From Cenarchaeum sp. (GTDB lineage: Archaea; Thermoproteota; Nitrososphaeria; Nitrososphaerales; Nitrosopumilaceae), in NCBI GenBank assembly GCA_020027365.1, contig JAHRAJ010000058.1, positions 1 to 22,261 of the forward strand: 22,261 bases of DNA. Direction: 5' to 3'. Below are positions 1 through 7,421 of this stretch, piece by piece. The notes beneath the pieces are model-generated. The model had not been told where the DNA came from. It made no database searches and saw nothing but the letters and a program-made list of their open reading frames with translations. The position numbers were made by a program, and so were the translations under genes. The stretch's first letter is position 1. The number at the start of each line of letters is the position of its first letter.

Positions 1-19
1 GTATGAGGTCACCTACCCC
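1..19 (+). repeat. Left terminal inverted repeat of the IS
   Basis: The sequence GTATGAGGTCACCTACCCC is the exact reverse complement of bases 1558-1576. It could extend further left beyond the window edge. Position 20 (A versus C) is the first mismatch. Confidence 0.9.
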
Positions 20-100
20 ATCTGTGCCTCATTCCAATCATGAGCAGTACCCCGCCGTCCCACCCCTGCCCGACCATCAGCGGCGGCGGCGTCGGATCGG

Positions 101-1494
101 TCACACGATCTTTGCCACCTCCTCGGCCACCGACAGCCCCTGCTTCCGCCACGTCAGGACGCATGACACGAAATTCGACATCCGCTTCATGGCCCTGCTC
201 CCGCCCTTGATCTGCCCGCTGATCTTGCGCAACACCACCACGTACCGCAGATCCTGCTCCGTGGCGTTGTTTGTCGGATCGGCCCCCGGGTACTGCAGGA
301 ATGCAAACAGTGGGGACAGCGCGCAGCAGGCGGGCCGCCGTCGCCTCCAGCTTTTCGTCGTCTGATTCCGCGTACGTCTGGATCTTGTACCGCATGGCGT
401 CCTCCATGGAACTGCGCAGCCGCATGGACGGCACGGCATGATCGCGCGGGTTGTCCCTTTTTGTAAAACCACAGCGCGTCCCCGTGAGGCGGCCCGCCTC
501 GGGGCCTGCGCTCAGGCGGAGGGCGTCATACTTGGCCGCGCGCAGCTCGTGGGCCCAGCACAGCTGGTGCTTGCCGTCCCGGTCAAACATCTTGTACACT
601 GCATACCCGTCCGTCGTGACGACGCCGTCGTACCCGTCCATGTACGTGCATCACGTTGGCCCCCCGGCTCTTGTGGTATACGACCAGCACTTTGTCGCCT
701 GCCCGTATGAGGTGCACCCACCCCCTGTCGCCCCCGAGGTTCATCGGTCTCGTCAATGCCCGCATAGGGAGATTTGCGTATGTCTGCCATTATGCGGTCA
801 TATCCGCCCTCCATTGCGTCTGATACCCGTCCCAGCATGTTGGTCACGGATGACTTTGACATCCTGAGGTTGAACAGGATCATAAACCTGGCAATCTCGG
901 CCAGTGGGACGCGGGCCGCGCGGAGCTGTACCTGTCTTGATGATGTTTTTGCCGTACAGCCCCGATGCGGGCCGGGTCCGTCGCGGCGGTTACCACCGCG
1001 CCGCAGCACGTGCACGCCCCCTTTTCGACAACGTGCCGGGTCTCTGGCCGGCTGTATGACAACATCCGTTATGTCGCGCACGACGCATCCCTGCGACTCG
1101 ACCTGGCCGCCGCACGCGCACGCCCTGCGATTCGTCCAGTTTGTGACGTACAGTCTCGGACGGCGCGTGCTTGTGCGACACGCCCTTGTGTCCTTTGCCC
1201 GCCCGGCCCGCCTCTTTTGCCCGCCTTGCCGTCTTTTGCATCGCCGCCGCCCGACTCGCCCGCATCCCGGCACCTTTTGGCCTCTGTCTTTTGCCGCTTC
1301 CATTCAAGCGGTGGCTGACGGCGGGGAGTTGCTGTTCTGGTAGTAGTTTAACATCCGGTTCTGGGTGTCGATTATACGCTGCAGTTGATCCACGGTCGCC
1401 TCCAGCGACGCGACCTCGGTTTCCAGGACGGTCGCCCGGGCTAAACTCGTGGCATCTGCTCGATCTCGGCATAGGTCGGTCTTTTTTGGCCCAT
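101..1494 (-). pseudogene. IS66-family transposase, multiply frameshifted
   Basis: A plausible ATG at 1494 opens MGQKRPTYAEIEQM and meets a TAG after 17 codons. Coding similarity then continues in shifting minus frames: a coiled leader (about 1340-1430), a GHKGVSHKH-type segment (about 1150-1190), Cys-rich pieces (about 990-1130), the segment from PLAEIARFM to GIDETDE (about 735-925), a WVHLIRAGDKVLVVYHKS segment (about 660-735), TTDGYAVYK...LCWAHELR (about 540-641) and the C-terminal PTNNATEQDLR...VAKIV block ending at 101. At least five frame changes are needed. The presumed DDE acids (Asp in GIDET, Asp in TTDGY, Glu in NNATE) all survive but lie in different frames. Neighbouring genes are intact, so genuine decay is more likely than sequencing error. 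Confidence 0.8.
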
Positions 1495-1557
1495 GACGGG
1501 GGTTGGGGCCCGTGGTTGTTAGATCTGGGTGATCGCATGATTATGACTAAAAGGTGG

Positions 1558-1576
1558 GGGGTAGGTGACCTCATAC
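1558..1576 (-). repeat. Right terminal inverted repeat of the IS
   Basis: This is the exact 19-bp inverted copy of bases 1-19. Its outermost bases supply the GTA TGA that ends the interrupted minus-strand gene at 1571-1873, which places the junction precisely at 1576/1577. Confidence 0.9.
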
Positions 1577-1873
1577 ATTTCGGGTTTTAGAAAGTTTATC
1601 TTTCCCGAGTAGATCAGACTCATAGAAATCATGATTTAGTGCCCTGTTCATAAAAATCACGGTATGATCGTCTGACAAAATAACCTGCCTTAGATCTCCC
1701 GGCTGCTTTCTGGCATTGAGCCCTGTTAACGCATCGTCTAGCTCTCTGGATATGTTTTCCGAGGCGCGGAAGTTTTCAGACGACACATCATACCATTTCT
1801 TTACAAAATAAATTACTGGTGCAATTATGAGCGATATAATTGTCACAAGTGATGCAATCACCAAGTGGATCAT
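1571..1873 (-). pseudogene. Small membrane-anchored protein truncated by the IS
   Basis: The reading frame has one N-terminal transmembrane segment (residues about 1-24, IHLVIASLVTIISLIIAPVI) followed by a soluble part with ISRELDDALTGL and FMNRALNHDFYES. The last native codon is Asn; the terminal Val and stop (GTA TGA) come from the IS inverted repeat, so the original C-terminus is lost or lies left of the window. I recall similar short 'NHDFY' proteins in marine thaumarchaea, function unknown. The ATG at 1873 is the first good start, but a TATA-like stretch (1886-1896, minus) is only 18 nt upstream; an in-frame TTG at 1864 fits leaderless spacing better. The gene is visibly more AT-rich than its surroundings. 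Confidence 0.7.
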
Positions 1874-2373
1874 CCGCAAACATCTCAAATAAAAACATGG
1901 CAATGAAGTTGCTATGATTTGCCAACAACAGGCTGTGTATGCCGATGGTGATTTATGTGTATATGTCGGCGTGTAGCCTTTCCAACTGGTCTGCCGCCGT
2001 CATATTCAACGCATGGGTTTTGACACGTGACTTGCCCGCGAGGTGGGGATTCGCATGTACGGCCGGGCGCCAGTCCTGCGGATCCGTACCTTTGGGACGC
2101 GGCGGCGTTGCTCTGCATGTACGCGATCTGGCGCGGTTACTCGACCACTTGTCCGGAACCTGTCCGTCAGGCGGGGTGCAGGCCGGCACACGCAGTCAAT
2201 CCGCACCGCCCGGCACGTTGTCGGACATGCGGGGGCAACCTCTTGAAGCGGCCACACGCTCCGGGCGGTCATCATGCGCGGTTGCGGGAAAGTGACACGC
2301 CTGTGCCATCCGCGGCGGGACGGGCCGACCGTGCCTTTTTGGCCCTGTGTTTGGGAAGGCGGCGGCCGGCTCG
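1874..2373. other. Intergenic region without a supported gene
   Basis: About 500 bases separate the interrupted membrane-protein gene from the oxidase-like gene. Open frames here lack conserved motifs and continue as shadows of neighbours. A TATA-like stretch occurs at 1950-1963 but no convincing start, RNA fold or repeat follows it. The first hundred bases are AT-richer and the remainder GC-rich. This could be the scar of a deleted gene next to the insertion, but nothing recognisable remains. Confidence 0.5.
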
Positions 2374-2383
2374 GTTTTTATTG
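2374..2383 (+). promoter_or_regulatory. TATA-like promoter of the oxidase-like gene
   Basis: GTTTTTATTG is an AT island in GC-rich DNA. Its centre lies about 27 nt before the in-frame TTG at 2405, the spacing used by other first genes here; it is too close to the ATG at 2390. Confidence 0.5.
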
Positions 2384-2404
2384 CCTGTGATGCACGCCGT
2401 CCCG

Positions 2405-3058
2405 TTGCAGCTGGCGGGCCGGCTTGAAATCAGGTCGATGGACAGGATTGCGGGGTTTCTCAACGAGGAGCACGTGGGCAGGATTGCCACCGTCGACCCG
2501 GAGGGATATCCGCAGGTAATCCCGATGAACTTTGTGTATGTGGACGGTGTCGTGTATATGCACTCTCATACGCGCGGCGAAAAGCTGGACAACATGAGGG
2601 CCGATCCGCGGTCGGGGTTTGAGGTTGACCGAGAGCTGGAGTTTCTGCCGTCGCACTTTTCGAGCCCGACCGACGCCTCGCTTGCCGACACGCTGTACGT
2701 CAGCGTTGTGATCAAGGGAAGGTCGGTGATCGTAGACGACCCCGTCGAAAAGGCGCGCGCCCTCAACGCGCTGATGCGCAAGTACCAGACCGAGGGGCGC
2801 TACGAGCCGCTCCGACCCGACATGGCCGTGCTGGATCACGTGGCGGTCATCCGCGTCAATCCCGTGGAGATTCGCGGCAAGTACAAGATCGGGCAGCACA
2901 TGAGGCGCGAGGACCGGGCCGAGCTTGCCCGCAAGATATACGGACGCAACTCGCCTACGGCACTGGAGACGCTGCGTGTCATGGGGTTTGAACCCGCGCC
3001 CCCGCCCGCGGGCGGGGGTGATGGCGGACTGCGGATGGTCGACGAGCCGGTGTGGTAG
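2405..3058 (+). CDS. Pyridoxamine 5'-phosphate oxidase-like FMN-binding protein
   Basis: The protein of about 217 residues has a split-barrel flavin fold signature near its N-terminus: VGRIATVDPEGYPQVIPMNF followed by VDGVVYMHSHTRGEKLDNM and a GFEVDRELEF strand. This is the pattern of PNPOx-like/NimA-type proteins that bind FMN or a related flavin; the substrate cannot be told. The C-terminal quarter (NSPTALETLRVMGFE) is a helical tail ending in a Pro/Gly-rich stretch. The start is uncertain: TTG 2405 fits the TATA spacing, ATG 2390 and ATG 2438 are in-frame alternatives. The open frame extends upstream to 2027 without family motifs, so that part is excluded. It stands alone as a single-gene unit. 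Confidence 0.85.
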   Translation: MQLAGRLEIRSMDRIAGFLNEEHVGRIATVDPEGYPQVIPMNFVYVDGVVYMHSHTRGEKLDNMRADPRSGFEVDRELEFLPSHFSSPTDASLADTLYVSVVIKGRSVIVDDPVEKARALNALMRKYQTEGRYEPLRPDMAVLDHVAVIRVNPVEIRGKYKIGQHMRREDRAELARKIYGRNSPTALETLRVMGFEPAPPPAGGGDGGLRMVDEPVW

Positions 3059-3282
3059 CGGCGCCCGCGCGGCATATGCTACGATGCCCGCGGCGTCTGC
3101 AGCGGGCGGACGGGTTCCGGCCGGTGGGATGCGCCGCCGCCCGGCGCGGTGGGACGACCGGGCGGGCATCTTGGACCGTGAACCGTCACCGCGCGGCTGC
3201 ACCGGCGGGGCGATGTTGGATGCCGGCGGACGGACAAGCGGCGATGTTTGACAACGTGCCAGACCGCGGGCGCGCGATGAAT

Positions 3283-3293
3283 GTTTTTTAACC
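3283..3293 (+). promoter_or_regulatory. TATA-box promoter of the methyltransferase
   Basis: GTTTTTTAACC centred near 3287 is 28 nt before the ATG at 3315 in otherwise GC-rich DNA, implying a leaderless transcript. Confidence 0.65.
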
Positions 3294-3314
3294 CCCGCGC
3301 GGTGGTGCTTGCAA

Positions 3315-4238
3315 ATGCGCGTCAAGAGGCAGCTTGGGCAGTATTACACGGAACAAAACCCGTTTCTCCTGAGGCCGTTCAGGGCGTGGGCCGGTTCGAT
3401 AGGACTGCCGGACCGGACGGTGTTGGAGCCGTTTGCGGGGCAAAACAACCTGGTCCGCATGCTGGCCGAGTCTGGACTTGCCCGAAAATTCAAGTCGTTT
3501 GACATAATGCCGGCCAGCCGTGCGGTCGCAAGGCGGGACACGATAAACGATTTTCCGGACGGTTACAGCGTTGCCATAAGCAACCCGCCGTGGCTTGGAA
3601 GGTATGCCGCCAAACGCCGGCGGCTGCAATGGCCCGGGATTGCGTATGATGATCTGTACAAACACTGCCTAAGGCTCGCGCTTGATCACTGTGACAACGT
3701 GGCGTTTATCATACCTGCGACATTCCTGCAAAGCGGGCTGTTTAGGGACCGGCTGGTGTCCGTGGTCTTCTTGAACCGCATCATGTTCAACGAGACTGAA
3801 AACCCCGTCTGCATGGCTTTGTTCAAAAAAACCGGCGGCCGCATCCGGATATACAACGACGGTGATTTTGTGGGGCGTCTGGACGATCTTGAAAAATACC
3901 TGCCTTCAGTAGATGCTGATGACACCGTGAGGTTTAACGATCCGGATGGAAACATCGGGTTGTTCGGCATAGACAACACCCGGGAGCCCAGCATACGATT
4001 TGTCCCTGGCAGGGACGTCAAGAATGACATAAAGTTCAGCTCGAGGTCTGTTACCCGGATCCGGTGCCGCGTCCGCACGGGTGACATTGACGCGCTCAAC
4101 CGCCGGTTTAACCGGTTTCGAAGAAACACCCGGGACGTATTTCTCACCCCGTTCAAGGGACTGCGCGCGGATGGCGCGTATAGGAGGCGTCTGGACTATG
4201 GCCTTGCAAGGCGGCTGATCACCGAATTTGTCGGCTGA
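3315..4238 (+). CDS. Solitary N6-adenine-type DNA methyltransferase
   Basis: The 307-residue protein shows a class I SAM-dependent fold. GQYYTEQNPF (8-17) is the start typical of gamma-type adenine methylases, VLEPFAGQNN (36-45) is motif I binding S-adenosylmethionine, FDIMP (62-66) fits motif II, and NPPW (90-93) is the catalytic motif IV of N6-adenine enzymes. A target-recognition region would lie after about residue 180. ATG 3315 is preceded by a TATA box at leaderless distance, which decides against the TTG at 3309. No restriction endonuclease or specificity gene is adjacent, so it may be an orphan or a solitary regulatory/phage-derived enzyme. Specificity cannot be predicted. RNA or protein methylation is possible but less likely given the NPPW context. 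Confidence 0.85.
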   Translation: MRVKRQLGQYYTEQNPFLLRPFRAWAGSIGLPDRTVLEPFAGQNNLVRMLAESGLARKFKSFDIMPASRAVARRDTINDFPDGYSVAISNPPWLGRYAAKRRRLQWPGIAYDDLYKHCLRLALDHCDNVAFIIPATFLQSGLFRDRLVSVVFLNRIMFNETENPVCMALFKKTGGRIRIYNDGDFVGRLDDLEKYLPSVDADDTVRFNDPDGNIGLFGIDNTREPSIRFVPGRDVKNDIKFSSRSVTRIRCRVRTGDIDALNRRFNRFRRNTRDVFLTPFKGLRADGAYRRRLDYGLARRLITEFVG

Positions 4239-4351
4239 CCTGCGGCTGTTGTGTGTGTATGATGATGATGATGTTGGCGCGGCCGCATGCTGATCGCCGC
4301 CGGCCGTCCAACCCGCACCGGCTTGGCGCGGCGAGCAACGGCCGGTGCCGT

Positions 4352-5068
4352 CTATGCCTGCGCCTGCGTGACGGTGGTCTTAAAGTCCCTCAGCCTGTTT
4401 GAGAGCTCGGACGCGGCCGACGTGATTATCTGCTCTGGCTTGAGCGCGCCGGTGGACTCTACGGTGAGTATGCGCTCGTTGTCCTTGCCGGTCTCTGTGA
4501 GGGTTGCCACGTTTGCAGAGTTCCACTTTGCGTGCTCTGATCCGCGACCGAGGCGGGCGTACGCCTCTAGCTTTACCTTTTGGCCCGGCGCAAGCTCTAC
4601 GATGGGGATTGCGTCAGAGGTGGGCCGCATCCCCGGATCGTCCGACGTCATCTCGCCGGAGAGAACCACCCGCGTGGTGTCCGTATCACCCGAGTCTAGC
4701 ACGAGCATGACCCTGCAGTTGGAGCAGCCGGTGTGGGCCCCGCCTCCTGCCGCATCCGCTCCTTCCCCTTCCACGCCGCCGCCGTCACCGGCGGAGCCGC
4801 AGCTGCACTCTGAGGGTTCCACATATCTTGAAAGGTCGGTGGTCAGCGGAACCAGGGCCAGCCTGTGCGCCAGCCCCTCGTCTGCGAGTATGGAGGTATT
4901 CTCGATAATGTCGACCGTATCGACCGCTATGACGGGAACGCCGTTGAGGCATATCCTCCTGATTGCGTTTGCATACTGGAGGGGCATGTTCCTGAGCATG
5001 ACCGATATCTTTTGGCCGTCCCGGCTGGCAACCTCGATTGACGGGGGGGAGGAGGATGTAGAGGACAT
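4352..5068 (-). CDS. rpoD: DNA-directed RNA polymerase subunit D (Rpb3-like)
   Basis: This is the archaeal alpha-like subunit that pairs with subunit L to nucleate RNA polymerase assembly. The 238-residue product has the dimerisation signature MLRNMPLQYANAIRR (24-38), VPVIAVDTVDI (44-54) and the LADEGLAHRLALVPL block (61-75), plus the conserved GRGSEHAKWN segment. Cysteines at 88, 90, 115 and 118 match the extra Cys module of some archaeal D subunits that can hold an Fe-S cluster or zinc. Between the two Cys pairs lies an unusual Gly/Ala/Glu low-complexity stretch (about 91-112). ATG 5068 is chosen because a TATA box is 29 nt upstream and family similarity starts here. It is divergent from the exosome operon. 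Confidence 0.95.
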   Translation of the reverse strand: MSSTSSSPPSIEVASRDGQKISVMLRNMPLQYANAIRRICLNGVPVIAVDTVDIIENTSILADEGLAHRLALVPLTTDLSRYVEPSECSCGSAGDGGGVEGEGADAAGGGAHTGCSNCRVMLVLDSGDTDTTRVVLSGEMTSDDPGMRPTSDAIPIVELAPGQKVKLEAYARLGRGSEHAKWNSANVATLTETGKDNERILTVESTGALKPEQIITSAASELSNRLRDFKTTVTQAQA

Positions 5069-5090
5069 TAACAGCAAAAACCCCGAAAAT

Positions 5091-5104
5091 CCACATAAAA
5101 GTTT
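5091..5104 (-). promoter_or_regulatory. TATA-box promoter of rpoD
   Basis: On the minus strand the stretch reads TTAAACTTTTATGT, centred about 29 nt before the ATG at 5068, giving an essentially leaderless mRNA. Confidence 0.65.
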
Positions 5105-5119
5105 AACCGTGACCTGTTT

Positions 5120-5130
5120 GACGTATATCA
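5120..5130 (+). promoter_or_regulatory. Probable promoter of the SBDS-exosome operon
   Basis: GACGTATATCA is the only TATA-like stretch between rpoD and SBDS on this strand. It predicts transcription starting near 5152, leaving a leader of almost 90 nt before the SBDS ATG at 5240. That is unlike the leaderless arrangement of the other first genes in the window. Confidence 0.45.
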
Positions 5131-5159
5131 TGGATGATGGATGCGCGGGGGCGGCGGCC

Positions 5160-5243
5160 ATGGCTGTGGGGGCCCGGGGAGCCTGGGATGATGATGCCGG
5201 CGGGGGCGGCGGCGATGGCGATGGCGGTGGAAAACACCCATGA
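5160..5243 (+). CDS. Possible 27-codon leader ORF upstream of SBDS
   Basis: An ATG at 5160, about 8 nt after the predicted transcription start, opens a 27-residue frame rich in Gly and Asp (MAVGARGAWDDD, then a Gly/Asp run). Its TGA overlaps the SBDS ATG as ATGA, the same four-base coupling seen between Rrp41 and Rrp42. It could couple translation of SBDS or be a chance frame in GC-rich triplet-repeat DNA. No homologue is known to me. Confidence 0.25.
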   Translation: MAVGARGAWDDDAGGGGGDGDGGGKHP

Positions 5244-5923
5244 CCGACGTGACGGTGGTGCGCTATTCGCACGGGGATGAGAAGTTTGAGATTCTGGTAA
5301 AGCCGGATCCGGCACTGGACTATCGGCTGGGCAGAAAAAAGGATTTGTCGGCGGTGCTGGTCTCTGACGAGATTTACAGCGACTCTAAAAAGGGGACCAG
5401 GGTGCCGCACGAAAAGCTAGAGGCCGCGTTTGGAACCGGCGATCCCGCGCAGATTGCGCAGCGCATAATGCTAAAGGGGGACATGAGCCTGACGACCGAC
5501 CAGCGCAGGAGGATGACGGAGGAAAAGCGCAAGCAGGTCGTGGATTACATAGCAAGGACGTATGTGGACCCGCGGTCGCATCTGCCGCACCCGCCGCTGC
5601 GCATAGAGCAGGCCATGAAGGACGCGCGCGTCTCCATAGACCCGCAAAAGGGGGCCGAGGAGCAGGCAAAGGGGGTGGTAGAGGGGCTGCGTTCGGTGAT
5701 ACCGCTAAAGTCAGAAAACATGTCACTTGAGATCGTGGTTCCGGCACAGTTTGCGGCCCAGTCATACTCTGTGCTAAAGTCCGTGGGCTCGCTGAGGGGC
5801 GAGGAGTGGCAGCCCAACGGATCGCTCAAAGCAATACTAGAAATACCGGCGGCGGCAAGGCCGTCCGTGATAGACAGACTGGGCTCGGTAACCAAGGGCA
5901 CGGCCACCGTGGAGATGATCTAA
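5240..5923 (+). CDS. SBDS/Sdo1-family ribosome maturation protein
   Basis: The 227-residue protein is the archaeal counterpart of the Shwachman-Bodian-Diamond protein, which in eukaryotes helps release the anti-association factor eIF6 from the large subunit. The N-terminal FYSH domain is seen as VVRYSHGDEKFEILVKP (6-22), with LVSDEIYSDSKKG (40-52) and TTDQRRRMTEEKRKQV following; the middle helical domain contains HLPHPPLRIEQAM, and the C-terminal ferredoxin-like domain starts around residue 155. Length is normal for the family. It heads the archaeal exosome superoperon, and its stop TAA shares one base with the Rrp4 ATG (TAATG). The start ATG overlaps a possible leader ORF. Confidence 0.95.
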   Translation: MTDVTVVRYSHGDEKFEILVKPDPALDYRLGRKKDLSAVLVSDEIYSDSKKGTRVPHEKLEAAFGTGDPAQIAQRIMLKGDMSLTTDQRRRMTEEKRKQVVDYIARTYVDPRSHLPHPPLRIEQAMKDARVSIDPQKGAEEQAKGVVEGLRSVIPLKSENMSLEIVVPAQFAAQSYSVLKSVGSLRGEEWQPNGSLKAILEIPAAARPSVIDRLGSVTKGTATVEMI

Positions 5924-6645
5924 TGTCGTCGTCTGCAGGTGCCTCCGGCGCAAGGCACGGGTATGTGATACCCGGCGACGTGATCGCAGACGGCTCGTAC
6001 CGTCCGGAACAAAACACGGTGCTGGTCGGGGACAGCGTGGTGGCAACGGTGGCCGGGGTGTCCGAGGTCACGGGCGGCGGGGATGGGGGGTCTGCCAGAG
6101 TCATCGCGCTGTCTGGCAGGTATTATCCAAAGATTAACGACCTGGTGGTGGCAAAGGTGGCATCGCACACGTCGCTGTCGTGGGAGCTTGACATAAACTC
6201 CGCATATGTCGGGTTTTTGCCGGCACAGGACGTGTTTGGCCGCGACTTTTCGGCGTTTGCCGACGAGCTTGGATCCAAGCTTGTACGGGGCGATCTGGTG
6301 GCGGCCCGGATTGCAAACTTTGACAGGACGCGCGACCCTCTGGTTACAATCGGGGACAGGGATTTGGGCAAGATTGACTCGGGCGAGCTTGTGGGGATGT
6401 CACCCAACAAGATTCCGCGACTCATTGGCAAGGAGGGCTCTATGATAAAGTCCATCGAGGAGGCCACCGATGCCGGCCTTACGGTGGGGCAGAACGGGTG
6501 GGTGGTCGTGTCATGCGATGATCCAAATGGGTTATTAAAGGCCAAGAGGGCCGTACGGATGATAGACGAGCAGGCACACCTTGCGGATCTTACGGACAGA
6601 GTGGTTGAAATGCTGAATTCACAAGCGGTTGGAGGGGGTCTCTGA
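5923..6645 (+). CDS. rrp4: Exosome complex RNA-binding cap protein Rrp4
   Basis: Rrp4 forms the RNA-binding cap on the Rrp41/Rrp42 hexamer and feeds substrate RNA to the phosphorolytic sites. The 240-residue product has an N-terminal domain with YVIPGDVIADG (14-24), an S1 domain (about 67-140, beginning GRYYPKINDLVVAKV) and a C-terminal KH domain with LIGKEGSMIKSI (167-178). ATG 5923 is chosen because it overlaps the SBDS stop by one base and has a GGAGATG Shine-Dalgarno-like run 8 nt upstream; longer in-frame extensions run back inside SBDS. Its stop TGA overlaps the Rrp41 ATG by one base (TGATG). Confidence 0.96.
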   Translation: MSSSAGASGARHGYVIPGDVIADGSYRPEQNTVLVGDSVVATVAGVSEVTGGGDGGSARVIALSGRYYPKINDLVVAKVASHTSLSWELDINSAYVGFLPAQDVFGRDFSAFADELGSKLVRGDLVAARIANFDRTRDPLVTIGDRDLGKIDSGELVGMSPNKIPRLIGKEGSMIKSIEEATDAGLTVGQNGWVVVSCDDPNGLLKAKRAVRMIDEQAHLADLTDRVVEMLNSQAVGGGL

Positions 6646-7421
6646 TGGGGGGACGTGACACCGAGATGGTGTTGCTGGATGCCAACGGGGTGCGCTGCGA
6701 CGGCAGGCGGGTTGACGAGCCGCGCCGGGTGGAGATTAAGGCCGGCGTGCTCAAAAACGCCGACGGCTCGGCGTACATCGAGTTTGGCGACAACAAGATT
6801 CTGGCAGGCGTGTTTGGGCCGCGCGACGTGCATCCAAAGCACATGGCCGACACGGACACGGGGATACTGCGGTGCAGGTATCACATGGAGCCGTACTCTG
6901 TAACGGAGAGGAAAAACCCGGCGCCGTCTAGGAGGGAGATTGAGATATCAAAGGTGATCAAGGAGGCGCTAGAGCCTGCGGTGATTCTTGACAAGTTTCC
7001 CCGGACCGCGGTCGACGTGTACATCGAGGTGTTGCAGGCCGACGGGGGCTCGCGGTGCGCCGCCCTGGACGCGGCGGCCGTGGCGCTGGCGGATGCCGGG
7101 ATACCGATGAGGGACATGGTGTGCGCATGTGCGGCAGGCAAGGTGGCCGACACGATCGTGCTTGACGTGAACAACGAGGAGGACCAGGCCGGGCAGGCCG
7201 ACATGCCCGTGGGGTATATGCCAAACCTCAAGACGGTGACGCTGATGCAGCTTGACGGGGTGCTCAGCCCCGACGAGTATGAGAGGTGCGTGGACACCGC
7301 GATCGGCGGGTGCCTGCAGGTATACGAGATTCAGAAAAAGGCGCTGCACGACAGGTTTTTCGCGGATGCCTCCACCGCCGCAGGGAGCGGCGGTGACGGG
7401 GACGGGGGGAGCCGCCAATGA
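6645..7421 (+). CDS. rrp41: Exosome catalytic subunit Rrp41
   Basis: Rrp41 is the RNase PH-type subunit carrying the phosphate-dependent 3'-5' exonuclease and polyadenylating activity of the archaeal exosome ring. The 258-residue protein has the start block GVRCDGRRVDEPR (15-27), AYIEFGDNKILAGVFGPR (43-60) and the active-site loop EEDQAGQADMPV (178-189); Asp180 and Asp186 correspond to the known catalytic pair. A GGAGG run precedes the ATG at 6645. The C-terminus beyond about residue 240 is a Gly/Asp/Ser low-complexity tail not needed by the fold. The last codons overlap the Rrp42 start by four bases (ATGA). Confidence 0.97.
   Translation: MGGRDTEMVLLDANGVRCDGRRVDEPRRVEIKAGVLKNADGSAYIEFGDNKILAGVFGPRDVHPKHMADTDTGILRCRYHMEPYSVTERKNPAPSRREIEISKVIKEALEPAVILDKFPRTAVDVYIEVLQADGGSRCAALDAAAVALADAGIPMRDMVCACAAGKVADTIVLDVNNEEDQAGQADMPVGYMPNLKTVTLMQLDGVLSPDEYERCVDTAIGGCLQVYEIQKKALHDRFFADASTAAGSGGDGDGGSRQ

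Larger units (their letters stand above)
1..1576 (-). mobile_element. Degenerate IS66-like insertion sequence
   Basis: The element is bounded by perfect 19-bp inverted repeats (1-19 and 1558-1576) and filled by a broken transposase read on the minus strand. Recognisable IS66 hallmarks are the DGYAVYK and LCWAHELR motifs, the TNNATEQDLR motif and the following KISGQIKGG segment. The left repeat starts at base 1, so the window probably begins at the element's outer end and the left flank and target duplication are not visible. Right-flank bases 1577-1584 (ATTTCGGG) would be the 8-bp duplication expected for IS66. Family assignment is from remembered motifs; no accessory IS66 orfA/orfB genes are seen. 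Confidence 0.8.

Noticed and set aside
438..1590. Several plus-strand frames across the insertion sequence
   Set aside because: They are antisense to the transposase fragments, which carry the recognisable motifs.
2269..2275. ATGATGA on the minus strand as a box C
   Set aside because: No CTGA box follows within sRNA length.
2027..2404. N-terminal extension of the oxidase-like gene
   Set aside because: The extension is Arg/Cys/His-rich with no family similarity, and the TATA box lies inside it.
2378..3325. 315-codon minus-strand frame opposite the oxidase-like gene
   Set aside because: It is a shadow of the PNPOx-like gene with Arg/His/Pro-rich composition and no promoter.
4259..4291. ATGATGA followed by CTGA, resembling C/D boxes
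   Set aside because: The ATGATGA is part of a GAT microsatellite, no TATA box is suitably placed and no terminal stem forms.
4287..5243. Long plus-strand open frame of 318 codons opposite rpoD
   Set aside because: The minus strand encodes a clear RpoD with conserved motifs; the plus frame is Ser/Pro-rich without family patterns. Only its last 27 codons are considered as a possible leader ORF.
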